A stretch of DNA of 64,000 nt, taken from NCBI GenBank assembly GCA_052034585.1, contig JBPOIJ010000007.1, positions 1 to 64,000 on the forward strand, written 5' to 3'. Made by a program: the position numbers and the translations under genes. The notes under the pieces are model-generated. The model was not told the DNA's origin, did no database searches, and saw only the letters and a program-made list of their open reading frames with translations. Source of the DNA: Xiheimicrobium sp052034585 (GTDB taxonomy: Bacteria; Myxococcota; Myxococcia; Myxococcales; Myxococcaceae). Every line of letters begins with the position of its first letter. Within the stretch, counting starts at the first letter, position 1. Shown here one piece after another: positions 34,187-42,623 of the stretch.

Positions 34187-35245
34187 ATGTTGAGCATCGT
34201 CGTTTCACTCTCCATCGCGAGCCTCTCCGAGTGGCAGAGCGCGTTTCCTTCCTCTTCGGTCGGCAGCTATCTGCCCAACGACCAGGCGGTGATGGTGGTG
34301 CTCGCCGGCCAGCTCCCCGCCGACGGCACCGCCGCCCGTGACGCCTTCGCCAGCGCGGTGCGACGGACGCCCGGGCCGAGAGCGGTGTTCACGCACGAGC
34401 CACTCGGAGACGTCTCTGCGCTTCGAGACGAGGAGATCGTGAAGCACGCGGGGCAGTACGCGCCGACGGTGGTGGTGTTGCGCGTCTTCCCCCAATCGCC
34501 CGGTGCGCTCGTCGTCGGGAGCGTCTTCTCGGGGTCGGGCGCGCTCATCTCGTCCTTCTCGACGCCCTCGAGCGCTGCACTCTCACCCAACTCGCAGCCG
34601 CTCTCCATCAGCACGGTGACGATGGACGCGGTCTCGTCGACGATGAAGCAGGAGCGCCAGCCCATCGAGCGTCCAGGTCGACGCGGAGAGGTCGAACGAG
34701 CGCCCGCCGACGACGACGCGCCCCGAGTGTTGGTGTCGATCGCCGAGTCCAAACCAGGCGAGCTCCGGCCCGAGCTCCACCGCGTCGCGCGGGGCACCAT
34801 CGGCGGCTACGACGTGAGCGTCTCGGGCTTCGTCTGCACGCTGCCGTGCAGCCAGGAGGTCACCAACCCGTCGATGGAATACGTCATCGCCGGCAAGAAC
34901 GTGATGCCGTCGGAGCCGTTCCGGTTGAGTCAGTACGCGAGGAGCGGGCGGGTCGACCTCACGGTGAAGACCGGCAACTCGTCGAGCGCGGTCCTCGGCC
35001 TCATGGGCATTCTGACCGGGAGCATGGCGGTGCTCGGTGGCTCCATCGCCACCGTCTACGGCCTCGTCGCGTACAGGCCGTACGAGAGCTTCCTCGGAGG
35101 GCGGTACACCTCCATTCCGCACTACGGCGACACCGGCGCGCTCGTCGGCGGGCTCCTCACCACCCTGCTTGGCGGCGTCCTCATCGGAGTGGGCGTGCCC
35201 GCGACGCTCGCAGGTCGAACCACCATCACCAACGAGGCGCGCTGA
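34187..35245 (+). CDS. Exported hypothetical protein with two C-terminal membrane helices
   Basis: A 352-residue protein with a signal peptide (MLSIVVSLSIASLSEW) and two C-terminal hydrophobic segments (LGLMGILTGSMAVLGGSIATVYGLVA and ALVGGLLTTLLGGVLIGVGVPATLAG). Between them and the N-terminus is a region with GYDVSVSGFVCTLPCSQEV, a Cys pair typical of PEGA-like surface proteins of myxobacteria. The upstream frame is open but noncoding in composition; the ATG at 34187 gives a clean signal peptide. The next gene starts one base after this stop and a protease gene follows, so the three form an operon. Biochemical role unknown. Confidence 0.72.
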   Translation: MLSIVVSLSIASLSEWQSAFPSSSVGSYLPNDQAVMVVLAGQLPADGTAARDAFASAVRRTPGPRAVFTHEPLGDVSALRDEEIVKHAGQYAPTVVVLRVFPQSPGALVVGSVFSGSGALISSFSTPSSAALSPNSQPLSISTVTMDAVSSTMKQERQPIERPGRRGEVERAPADDDAPRVLVSIAESKPGELRPELHRVARGTIGGYDVSVSGFVCTLPCSQEVTNPSMEYVIAGKNVMPSEPFRLSQYARSGRVDLTVKTGNSSSAVLGLMGILTGSMAVLGGSIATVYGLVAYRPYESFLGGRYTSIPHYGDTGALVGGLLTTLLGGVLIGVGVPATLAGRTTITNEAR

Positions 35246-35246
35246 C

Positions 35247-36482
35247 ATGCTCACCGTGACCTTGATGGTGCTGGCGGCAGGCGAGAGTTGGTCGAACACC
35301 CTGCCAGGCGATTCGCTGGGCTCCTGGAGCCCGAGCCCGTGCAAGCGGTTGGTGGTGGTGAGCGCGAAGCCGGGCGGCGCCGAAGCGGGAACGGCGGCGT
35401 TCGAGAACCTGAAGAACGCGGGCTGGTGCTCGGTCGTGCTCGACGGCGCGGTGCTGGGCGACGTGAACGCGTTGGGTGACGGGGCGATTGGCAAGAAGGC
35501 CGGCGCGCTCGCCGACGGAGCCCTCATCGTGCGCGTCTTCGACGGTGCTCCGAAGCCGTACGCGATGCTCAGCTGGGTCGATGGAGCGGGGAACCTCCTC
35601 CGGGCGCGCGCGACACCGCTCGGCACCGTGCTCTCGCAGCGCAAGTCGGCGGTGAAGCCCGTGAAGCCCGAGCCGCCGCGGGTCGTGCACCAACCGGTGA
35701 GCACGTCCACCACCACGCCGAGTTCGAGTGAGCCCACGGTGACGGCGAGCGGAGGCCTGGCGGCGAGCGCACCGGCGAGCGCAGACACCGTCGCGGCGAC
35801 CGGAGGGACAGCCGTCGAAGGCACTGCCTCTCCTCCCGAGCCGAGCGTGATTCGTCACGAGGTTCGCGTCGACCCGGCCTTCGTCATGGCGCACTCGGCG
35901 GCGACGCAGGTCGGCGCCTCGCTCAGCTACCAGTTCGCGCTCACCCGCTTCCTGAGCGTCAAGGCGCTCGGTCGAGTGCCCTACTTCACCGACGAGCGAC
36001 CGGCCGACCTCGGCAAGACGGTCGCGTCGCACGAAGCGCTTCGTTACGACGGCACGCTCGAAGCCGGGCTCGAGTTCGTTCAACGAGACTGGACCGTCAG
36101 CCCGGTGCTCGGCGTGCTCGGCGGCGCGAGCTGGTCGTCCTTCGCGGTCGCCGGAGCGCGCTACTCAATTCCGGTGCGGCCACACGCGACCGGCCTCGTC
36201 GGCGTGCGCTGGCACCTCGCGCGTCACTTCGCGCTGTCGCTCGAGATGCAGAACCTGGTGATGGACTCGACCTCCAATGACGTGGGCCCGTGCAGCAACG
36301 CCGAGCTCACCTCGCTCGCGCGAAGCGCGGACCGCCGGCTCGGGCTGGTGAGCCCTTCGTGTGGAGCCTCCTTGCTCGCGCGCGACGGCCAGACGGTGGC
36401 GCAGCAGGCCGTCGAGATCACCCGCGGCGGCATCGTCTCGTGGCACCCCTCCTTCTCCCTCGGCTTCTCCGGCCTCTTCTGA
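35247..36482 (+). CDS. Exported beta-barrel-like hypothetical protein
   Basis: A 411-residue protein with a short signal peptide (MLTVTLMVLAAGE). The N-terminal half mirrors the preceding protein in style: a soluble alpha/beta region (CKRLVVVSAKPGGAEAG, ALIVRVFDGAPKPYAML), then a Ser/Thr/Ala-rich linker (about 150-200). The C-terminal half has alternating aromatic strands (GASLSYQFALTRFLSVKALGRVPYF, GLVGVRWHLARHFALSLEMQNLVM) and ends in a final Phe (LGFSGLF), a pattern of outer-membrane beta-barrels. It may thus be an outer-membrane protein with a periplasmic head. It is separated by one base from the upstream gene and by eleven bases from the protease gene. Confidence 0.7.
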   Translation: MLTVTLMVLAAGESWSNTLPGDSLGSWSPSPCKRLVVVSAKPGGAEAGTAAFENLKNAGWCSVVLDGAVLGDVNALGDGAIGKKAGALADGALIVRVFDGAPKPYAMLSWVDGAGNLLRARATPLGTVLSQRKSAVKPVKPEPPRVVHQPVSTSTTTPSSSEPTVTASGGLAASAPASADTVAATGGTAVEGTASPPEPSVIRHEVRVDPAFVMAHSAATQVGASLSYQFALTRFLSVKALGRVPYFTDERPADLGKTVASHEALRYDGTLEAGLEFVQRDWTVSPVLGVLGGASWSSFAVAGARYSIPVRPHATGLVGVRWHLARHFALSLEMQNLVMDSTSNDVGPCSNAELTSLARSADRRLGLVSPSCGASLLARDGQTVAQQAVEITRGGIVSWHPSFSLGFSGLF

Positions 36483-36493
36483 GGAAAACACCC

Positions 36494-37366
36494 ATGCTCT
36501 CCACCCTCGCCGTGCTCGTGCTCGGCCTCGCGCCAGACGACGTCATCGCTGCTCAGGAGACGTTCCAGCAGGACCTCTTCGAGAAGGTGGCGCCGTCGGT
36601 CGTCTTCATCAGCACCGGCAAGGCCTTCGGCTCGGGCTTCGCGGTGAGCCCCACCCTCGTGCTCACCAACCATCACGTCGTGGAGGAGGCGAAGAACTCG
36701 AAGGTGAAGGTAGTGCTGCGCACGGGCCGGGTGGTTCAGGGCGAGGTCGTCGAGCTCGGGCAGGACAAGGTGGACGTTGCCTTGGTGGAGGTGAAGGACC
36801 CGCTCCCGGTCGCGCCCTTGCTCCACACGCCCGCGCTGCGAGTCGGCGCCTGGGTCAGCGCCATCGGTCACGGCGAAGGGAGCGTGTGGACCTTCAACAC
36901 CGGCATGGTGACGAACGTGTACTCGTCGAACTCGCAGCGCCGGGTGTTTCAGACCCAGATTCCGGTCAACCCGGGCAACTCCGGAGGACCCATCATCGAC
37001 CGCCACGGCCGGGTCGTCGGCATCGTCACCGCCGGCATCTCTGGAGCGAACTCGATGAACTTCGGCATCGACCTCGCGGTGGCCTTTCAGTCGCTGCCCC
37101 GACTGCGCACCGCGTCCGACACGCTCACCTTCTTCGCGCCGCCGAACGTGCCCATCTTCGTCAACGGCAAGACGGTGGGAACGGGACCGAGCGTGAGCAT
37201 TCCACCGCTGACGAGCCCCGCCACCGCGTTCGCCGTCGTCGATGGAGCGATGGTGCAGAAGTCGGTCTCCACCCAAGATCGAGAGGTCTACCTCGGGGTC
37301 AGCCCTGACGCGGGCACGCCAGCGACTCCGCCGTCGAGCAGCCGAAAGCCGCTGTCGTCGAATTGA
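36494..37366 (+). CDS. Exported trypsin-like (HtrA-type) serine protease without PDZ domain
   Basis: A 290-residue exported protease of clan PA. Catalytic residues by motif: His61 in LVLTNHHVVE, Asp94 in KVDVALVEV, and Ser163 in NPGNSGGPIID. The protein continues with the usual GRVVGIVTAGISGANSMNFGI block and then, in place of PDZ domains, a short PEGA-like segment (VPIFVNGKTVGTGPSVSIPP) and a Ser-rich tail. This is the fold of DegP/DegS-type quality-control proteases, but lack of PDZ domains suggests a specialised or substrate-specific role, perhaps processing of the two exported proteins encoded just upstream. The ATG is preceded by GAGGA nine bases upstream. Confidence 0.85.
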   Translation: MLSTLAVLVLGLAPDDVIAAQETFQQDLFEKVAPSVVFISTGKAFGSGFAVSPTLVLTNHHVVEEAKNSKVKVVLRTGRVVQGEVVELGQDKVDVALVEVKDPLPVAPLLHTPALRVGAWVSAIGHGEGSVWTFNTGMVTNVYSSNSQRRVFQTQIPVNPGNSGGPIIDRHGRVVGIVTAGISGANSMNFGIDLAVAFQSLPRLRTASDTLTFFAPPNVPIFVNGKTVGTGPSVSIPPLTSPATAFAVVDGAMVQKSVSTQDREVYLGVSPDAGTPATPPSSSRKPLSSN

Positions 37367-37476
37367 TCGGCGCGGGCTGATTGATCAGCTCGACCGGGCC
37401 GGCGTCGAAAGTGCCGCCGGGGCCTGAAAATCGGGGCTCGGCCGTGCTAGGCAGTCACCCCTCGCCGGGAGGTGGC

Positions 37477-37848
37477 ATGAGCACCACGACGCTGACGCTG
37501 GAGTCGCTCTTCGGAGACCTGAACCTCGACCTCGCCAACGAGCCCGAGCCGGCACCACGAGAGGTGACGAAGCGCCGGGCCGTCGAGCTCCCGACCGCGT
37601 TCGCCACCGACGCCGAAGCGACCCTCGAGCTGATGGGCTTCACCTCGGCCAGCACGCTCCTCTCCGACGCCGACACCGCGGTGCGCCCGACCCAGCCCCA
37701 CGACATTCCCGCCGACGAGCTCGCGCAGACCCTGGCGCTCTGGGGCGATGACGAACGGTTCTCCGCGCTCTCGACCGCGCCCGTCTTCTTCGACGATCTG
37801 CCCGAAGAAGCGTGGCCGACGCAGTTCACGCCCCTCGACCTCGACTGA
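37477..37848 (+). CDS. Small acidic protein of unknown function
   Basis: A 123-residue, strongly acidic, soluble protein without Cys, signal peptide or membrane segment. It is Asp/Glu/Thr-rich (LESLFGDLNLDLANEPEP, DDLPEEAW) and probably partly disordered; no family was recognised. A GGGAGGTGG sequence a few bases before the ATG is a strong ribosome-binding site and fixes the start. It lies between the protease operon and the TetR gene, in the same direction, with its own 110-base upstream gap. Confidence 0.65.
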   Translation: MSTTTLTLESLFGDLNLDLANEPEPAPREVTKRRAVELPTAFATDAEATLELMGFTSASTLLSDADTAVRPTQPHDIPADELAQTLALWGDDERFSALSTAPVFFDDLPEEAWPTQFTPLDLD

Positions 37849-37924
37849 CGGCTGGCTCACCGAGCGAAATCGCGCACTTACTGCCCAAACGAGCCGTCTT
37901 CGGGCGCCTCAGCCACTCCGCCCC

Positions 37925-37953
37925 TTGACGCCGAACACTGTTCGGCTTATTCC
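37925..37953 (+). promoter_or_regulatory. Sigma70-type promoter of the TetR gene
   Basis: TTGACG at 37925-37930 and TATTCC at 37948-37953 are separated by 17 bases, a near-consensus housekeeping promoter. The 15-bp palindrome that is the presumed TetR operator fills the spacer exactly, so bound repressor would block RNA polymerase. Confidence 0.6.
37931..37945. promoter_or_regulatory. TetR operator, site 1
   Basis: CCGAACACTGTTCGG is a perfect 7-bp inverted repeat around a central base. The same 15 bases recur at 38621, before the isochorismatase gene, and a one-arm variant lies at 37952. The recurrence at both genes makes an operator for the TetR protein encoded between them the simplest reading. 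Confidence 0.75.
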
Positions 37954-37966
37954 TAACAGTGTTCGG
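37952..37966. promoter_or_regulatory. TetR operator, site 2 (variant)
   Basis: CCTAACAGTGTTCGG matches the operator consensus CCGAACA-N-TGTTCGG with one mismatch in the left arm. Its centre is 21 bases from that of site 1, two helical turns, which would allow two dimers on the same face. It lies at and after the likely transcription start. Confidence 0.65.
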
Positions 37967-37980
37967 GAAGGACGGACCGC

Positions 37981-38580
37981 ATGGCGAGACCGAACAAGAG
38001 TGACGACCCGCGCCGCACCATTCTCGAGGCTGCGCGCGCGTTGATCGTCGAAGGGGGCCACGAGAAGGTGAGCCTGCGCGCCGTCGCGGCTGCGGCCGGC
38101 TTCAGCCCCGCCAGCCTCTACGAGTACTTCGACAGCCGCGAGGACCTGCTGGCGACGCTCGCGGGAGAGGCCTCGAACCGGCTCGGGGCGGCGCTCCTGA
38201 AGGCGGCTGACAAGGGAAAGACGCCGGCCGCCGCGCTGGTCGAGGTCGGGTTGGCCTACGTCGGCTTCGCCTGCGAACACCGGGAGGACTTCTTGTTGCT
38301 CTTCGGCCGCCTCGAGTCGGGCAGGCAGAGCTTCGCCGAGTCGGTGTCGTCGGCCTCGCCCTACGCCGTCGTGATGAACGGTGTTCGGGAAGCGCTCGGC
38401 GCAGCAGGCCGGCGCGCGACGCAAGCCACCGTGGAGCAGGTGTCGTACGTGTTGTGGGCAGCCGCCCATGGCATGGCGATGCTCCAGGTGACCCACCTGC
38501 ACGGCTTCGACGCCGACTTCGGGAGTGCTGACCGCGCGGGCCTTCAAGCCCTCGTTCGCGGCCTCGACCTCGCGACCTGA
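37981..38580 (+). CDS. TetR-family transcriptional regulator
   Basis: A 199-residue regulator. The N-terminal helix-turn-helix (RRTILEAARALIVEGGHEKVSLRAVAAAAGFSPASLYEYFDSREDL) is the classic TetR domain, and the rest is an all-helical ligand domain with two Cys-free pockets and AAHGMAMLQVTHLHG near the end, resembling the TetR_C WHG-type domain. Two palindromic sites in its own promoter indicate autorepression, and a third identical site precedes the isochorismatase lipoprotein gene 72 bases downstream, so that gene is the probable target. Inducing ligand unknown. Confidence 0.9.
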   Translation: MARPNKSDDPRRTILEAARALIVEGGHEKVSLRAVAAAAGFSPASLYEYFDSREDLLATLAGEASNRLGAALLKAADKGKTPAAALVEVGLAYVGFACEHREDFLLLFGRLESGRQSFAESVSSASPYAVVMNGVREALGAAGRRATQATVEQVSYVLWAAAHGMAMLQVTHLHGFDADFGSADRAGLQALVRGLDLAT

Positions 38581-38620
38581 CCTTTCACCCCGCACGCGAC
38601 CGGGTTCGTCGCGCCAATTT

Positions 38621-38635
38621 CCGAACACTGTTCGG
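38621..38635. promoter_or_regulatory. TetR operator, site 3 (upstream of isochorismatase gene)
   Basis: CCGAACACTGTTCGG, identical to site 1, ends 17 bases before the ATG of the isochorismatase-like gene. It would place that gene under direct control of the TetR regulator even if a promoter lies in the short intergenic space. Confidence 0.75.
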
Positions 38636-38652
38636 ACACCCACGGAGTCACC

Positions 38653-39279
38653 ATGCTGCGTCTCTCGATCATCCTCCTCGCCTTCACCGGCTGCCTCGCC
38701 TCCGAAGGTGCCCCCATCGGCCCCTACGAGACGCCGACGACGGCCCTCATCGTCCTCGACCTGCAGCGCGACCTGCTCGAGGCCGATGGCCGCCTGCCGG
38801 TGAAGCAGTCACAGGTCGAGCCGTTGCTCGAGACGGCGACCGCGCTGCATGCGGCTGCCCGCGCACAGGGCCTGCCCATCATTCGCGTCGAGAACCTCTA
38901 CACCTCGGCAGACGTGGGGAATCCGTTCCGCAACGGCGCCACGGTGCGGGGCACGCCGGGCGCGACGTGGGATCCGCGGGCGCCCATCGACGCCGACGCC
39001 ATGTTCGAGAAGGACGCTCCCGACGCGTTCACCAACCCGGCCTTCGATGCGGCCCTGCGCGAGCGGCAGGTCACCCACCTCGTCATCACCGGGGTCTTCG
39101 CCGACGGCTGCGTGACGTGGACGACTCGCGGAGCGCTCAACCGCGGCTACCGCGTCACCCTCGTGCGCAGCGGCGTGGCGGCCGGCACGGACAAGGCACG
39201 GACCGCAGCGCTCGACGCGTTGCAGGCAGAGGGCGTCACCATCGCCGACGGCCTCGACGGCATGCGCTGGGCTCAGTGA
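38653..39279 (+). CDS. Isochorismatase-family cysteine hydrolase, lipoprotein
   Basis: A 208-residue hydrolase of the isochorismatase-like superfamily. The catalytic triad is visible: Asp36 in LIVLDLQRD, Lys120 in AMFEKDAPDAF and Cys153 in VFADGCVTWTT. Members hydrolyse isochorismate, nicotinamide, ureidoacrylate, or other amides; substrate cannot be deduced. The N-terminus (LSIILLAFTGC) is a lipoprotein signal with Cys14, so the enzyme should be anchored outside the cytoplasm, unusual for the family, which is normally cytosolic. It is under a TetR operator. Its stop overlaps by seven bases the stop of the converging CHAT gene. Confidence 0.85.
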   Translation: MLRLSIILLAFTGCLASEGAPIGPYETPTTALIVLDLQRDLLEADGRLPVKQSQVEPLLETATALHAAARAQGLPIIRVENLYTSADVGNPFRNGATVRGTPGATWDPRAPIDADAMFEKDAPDAFTNPAFDAALRERQVTHLVITGVFADGCVTWTTRGALNRGYRVTLVRSGVAAGTDKARTAALDALQAEGVTIADGLDGMRWAQ

Positions 39280-41942
39280 AGGTCTCTGGCGGGCTCCATG
39301 ACGGGCTCGGGCGGCGCGGTCCGTCCGCCGAAGAGCTTCCAGTCCTTCCAGCGCTCGTCGCCCTGGGCCACCGCCTCGAGCACCGCGAGCCGAAAAGCCG
39401 CGGGTGGATCCTCCGCTCCTCCGTGCCGGTAGAAGCGCTCGACGAACCGGCCCGCGCCCGAGTCCGACAGCTCGACCGTCGTCGCCAACACCGCGCTGCT
39501 CCCTCCAGCGAGGAACCCTTCGGCGAGCCCGATGCCGTCGGCCGGAGCGCGCTGGCTCGACCCGGTGTCGCAGCCGCTGAGCACCGCGAGCCACGGGGTG
39601 GGGCGCTTCGAGAGCAAGAGCTCGAAGTCGAGCTGTTGTCCGCGGGCGAGCTCGAGGCGCGCTTCCCATGGCGTCTCCCGCGAGAGCCGCCCGTGCCCGG
39701 CGAAGTGAAAGACGGCCCGGCCGCTCCACTTCGAGACGACGGCGGACAAGGTGGCGGCGTCTCCAAGCAGCAGCTCGCCCTCGAGGAGCTGCGCCATCGC
39801 CTTCGCCTCTGAGCGCGCGTGCGGGAGGTCGAAGCGCGCGTCACCAACCACCAAGGCACCGGCTCCGCGAGCCGCCCGTTCCTGATGGAGCCAGGTCGCG
39901 CTCGGCAGCACGCTCACCGTCGCCCGCTCGAGCACCTTCACCAGCGCGGCGGACGGCCACAGCCGCGTTCCACCTTCGACGACATAGAGGTGCGCGACAC
40001 CGTCGAGCGTTCGTCCCTCGAGCGCCTCGGGCGAGGTGAGACAGCTCACCCGGCTGGAGCGCACCAGGAAGGCGCGCCGGGCGACGGGCGTCTGGAAGAC
40101 CTCGAGCACCGCCTCGTCACTCGAGAGGTCGCGCGCCTCGAAGGACCGGTGCGCGCGCTCGCCGACCGCGTCATCGAGCAACCTCGCGAGCTGTCCGGCC
40201 TTCGCGCGGAGCTGCTCCATCGCCTCCTGATGCCGCACCTTCCACGCCTCGAGCTCCTCGACCGACGCGAGGTGGGGCGCTTCATCGGAGAGCACCCGCT
40301 CCCGCTCGCGGGCGTAGCGTTCCTCTTCCTCTCCAAACTTGGCCCGCGCCTCGGGCGACAGCGCGGTGAGCCGAAACCTCCGGTCGGACTCGAAGCTGCG
40401 CGCGAGCCAGGCCTGCCCGTCGTCGGCCAGCTGCCAGGCGAGCTCGCAGGCGTTGGCCGCGGCGAAGCGCTCCACGGCGTCGGCGACGGCACGGCGGCGG
40501 TCCTCGAAGAAGACCAGGCGTTCCCCGGGCTCGGCGAAGTGGCGGCCCTGGCTCGAGAGCGCTCTCCTGGCGGCGGCGAGGGCGGTGGCGGCGTCGGCCT
40601 TCTTGCCCGACAACAGCGCGGCTTCCGCCCGGCCGAGGTGCGCGCGCCACGACGCATCGGTGGAGACCCCTGGCGTCGCGTGCTCCGCATGGCGCTGCAT
40701 CGCCTCGAAGGCCGCGAGGGCGGCTCGGCCGTCGTTTCGCCGGAGCGCGAGCCGGCCATCGAGCCAGTCGAGGAACAACGACTCCACCGTGCCGGTGCCG
40801 GCGGCGAGGGTGCGCGCGAGGGCCGCGCTGCGGGTGGCGTCGTCGAGCCGGCCGAGGAGCAGCTCGAGGAAGGCGAGGTTCGCGGCGATGTTCGAGGCAT
40901 CGAGGTCGTTTCCCGCCGCGCGGGTGTCGGCCAGCAGCGCGCTCAGGGCGGCGTGCAGCGCGGTCGGCTCCACTGGCGCGTCCTGCGCGAAGGCCCGCAG
41001 CCGCACCCACGTCACGTTGCTGCGGACGACGAGCTGATCCGCGCGGGAGAGGCCAGCGGGCGGTGGGCCGTCGAGGCGGCGGACGAGCTCGAGCGCAGCC
41101 TGGTGCTTCCCCGACTCCGAGAGCACGACGGCGAGGTAACCGCGGGCGAGCGCGGCCTCGTGGGGCTGGAGCGCCTCCTCCGCGTCGGTGATGGCGCGCT
41201 GGAGCACCGTCTCCGCCAGCCGCGGGTCGCCGGTGTCGGCGAGGAAGACGCCCTGCTGGTACCCGAACTGTGAGCGGAGCCGCGGGTCGCCGAAGCGCGT
41301 CGTCTCGACTTCGAGCTCGGCCATCAGCGTTCTCGCGCGGGCCCAGTGGCCAAGGCGACGCGCCCAGAAGAAGGCGGCGACGCGGCGGGCGAGGCGCTCA
41401 CTGGGAAACCCTCGCTGCCCCGCGCCCTCCGCGCAGGCGAGGTAGGCGTCCACCTTGGCGTCCTGCTCGGCTCGCCGCGCCGCGCCCATACACCCGGCCG
41501 GCCAGTCTTCACGCGGGAGCGCCCGCAACGCCGCGTCGACCTGCTCCGGGTGCTCGGTGGCCAACCTCGCCAGCCGCTCCGTCACCACGACAGTCGAGGG
41601 ACGAAACACGAAGCGCAGCGAGCGCGTCCGCACGCCATCGGACACCTCGAGCACCCCTTCACCGTCCGCCGGCCGCTCGAGCTCGAGCATCACCTGTGCG
41701 CGTCCACCGTCCACCGGGCGGCGCTTCGCCGAGAGGGGCGCCTTCTGCCACCGCAGCTCGAGCTCGTCGGGGCTGGCCGTGGACACCACGAGCACCGGCG
41801 CGACCGGCGCGTCGAACCACCAACGCTCCGGGGCCTCGGGCGACGACTCGAACGACGAGGCGAGGAGCACCCGAACCTCGAGCGGCGGCGCGGCGGGACG
41901 GGCGCATGCGGCGAACACCAGCAAGGCGACCAGCCGGTTCAC
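39273..41942 (-). CDS. TPR-CHAT (caspase-like) protease, lipoprotein
   Basis: An 889-residue protein. The N-terminus (LVALLVFAAC) is a lipoprotein signal with Cys13. Residues about 120-550 are tetratricopeptide-like helical repeats (for example RLGHWARARTLMAELEVE, HEAALARGYLAVVLSESG). The C-terminal third is a CHAT domain, the caspase-HetF-associated peptidase: the catalytic His block AVFHFAGHGRLS (about 744-755) and catalytic Cys block WLAVLSGCDTGSS (Cys at about 789), followed by GLAEGFLAGGSSAVLAT. Both catalytic residues are kept. TPR-CHAT proteins act as proteases activated by partner binding, in separase-like and defence contexts. Here it is the last gene of an anti-sigma, ECF sigma operon and is exported, which points to proteolysis in the envelope. 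The downstream stop overlaps that of the isochorismatase gene. Confidence 0.9.
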   Translation of the reverse strand: MNRLVALLVFAACARPAAPPLEVRVLLASSFESSPEAPERWWFDAPVAPVLVVSTASPDELELRWQKAPLSAKRRPVDGGRAQVMLELERPADGEGVLEVSDGVRTRSLRFVFRPSTVVVTERLARLATEHPEQVDAALRALPREDWPAGCMGAARRAEQDAKVDAYLACAEGAGQRGFPSERLARRVAAFFWARRLGHWARARTLMAELEVETTRFGDPRLRSQFGYQQGVFLADTGDPRLAETVLQRAITDAEEALQPHEAALARGYLAVVLSESGKHQAALELVRRLDGPPPAGLSRADQLVVRSNVTWVRLRAFAQDAPVEPTALHAALSALLADTRAAGNDLDASNIAANLAFLELLLGRLDDATRSAALARTLAAGTGTVESLFLDWLDGRLALRRNDGRAALAAFEAMQRHAEHATPGVSTDASWRAHLGRAEAALLSGKKADAATALAAARRALSSQGRHFAEPGERLVFFEDRRRAVADAVERFAAANACELAWQLADDGQAWLARSFESDRRFRLTALSPEARAKFGEEEERYARERERVLSDEAPHLASVEELEAWKVRHQEAMEQLRAKAGQLARLLDDAVGERAHRSFEARDLSSDEAVLEVFQTPVARRAFLVRSSRVSCLTSPEALEGRTLDGVAHLYVVEGGTRLWPSAALVKVLERATVSVLPSATWLHQERAARGAGALVVGDARFDLPHARSEAKAMAQLLEGELLLGDAATLSAVVSKWSGRAVFHFAGHGRLSRETPWEARLELARGQQLDFELLLSKRPTPWLAVLSGCDTGSSQRAPADGIGLAEGFLAGGSSAVLATTVELSDSGAGRFVERFYRHGGAEDPPAAFRLAVLEAVAQGDERWKDWKLFGGRTAPPEPVMEPARDLH

Positions 41943-42017
41943 GAGGCCGGTCTATTCCAGAGCCCCTCGCCGCCTTCAACTCGCCGCTGCTGGGCCTGCT
42001 GCTCCGACGGTCCTGCT

Positions 42018-42623
42018 TCACCCCACCGCGGCCGGGAGGAACTGCCGTGCGAGCACCCGAATGCGGTGCTGCCAGTTGTAGACGACCTGCCGATTCACTC
42101 CGAGCATTCGCGCCGTCTCGTCGGCGTCGAGCCCATCGGCGTACAGACACTTGAGGACGAGCTGGCCCTTGGGTGGCAGCTCGGCCGAGAGGAACGCGGT
42201 CAGGCGGTTCGCCGTGTCGCGCTCCACCACCCGGCTCTCGGGCGAGGGCTCGACGCTGGGCGCCTCGACGTCTCCCTCCTGCGCCTCGAAGCGCTCTCTC
42301 GAGGCCACCTTCTGGCCGACGTTTCCGGCTTCTCGCTCGCTCACCATGCCGACGTAGCCCTCCAGGGTGGCGCCGCGCTCCGGGCTCCACTTCTTGAGCT
42401 GGCTGGCCCCGTTCTCGAGGAGGCGGAGAAAGACGTGTTGGACGACGTCGTTCGCGTCCAGCTGAGCGAGGTCGGGACGACGGGCGAGCAGTCGACGCAC
42501 CCGCGCGCGCACCACCGGGAGGAGCCGCTCGGTGAGGGTGCGCACGGCGGCTGGCTCCGAGCGCGAGACCCGGTCGATGAGGGCGAGCGTGCCCGCCTCG
42601 TCGCTGCCGAGGAGCGCCTTCAT
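42018..42623 (-). CDS. ECF-type RNA polymerase sigma factor (first module)
   Basis: A 201-residue sigma factor of the ECF/sigma70-like kind. Region 2 is visible in RPDLAQLDANDVVQHVFLRLLENG (DANDVVQxVFLR equals the 'DAEDLVQETFLRA' promoter-melting region), and region 4 in LPPKGQLVLKCLYADGLDADETARMLGVNRQVVYNWQHRIRVL, a -35-binding helix-turn-helix. The start ATG at 42623 overlaps the stop of the upstream anti-sigma gene (ATGA). A 75-base gap separates it from the TPR-CHAT gene, which is probably co-transcribed. It would direct transcription of a small regulon in response to an envelope signal. Confidence 0.85.
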   Translation of the reverse strand: MKALLGSDEAGTLALIDRVSRSEPAAVRTLTERLLPVVRARVRRLLARRPDLAQLDANDVVQHVFLRLLENGASQLKKWSPERGATLEGYVGMVSEREAGNVGQKVASRERFEAQEGDVEAPSVEPSPESRVVERDTANRLTAFLSAELPPKGQLVLKCLYADGLDADETARMLGVNRQVVYNWQHRIRVLARQFLPAAVG

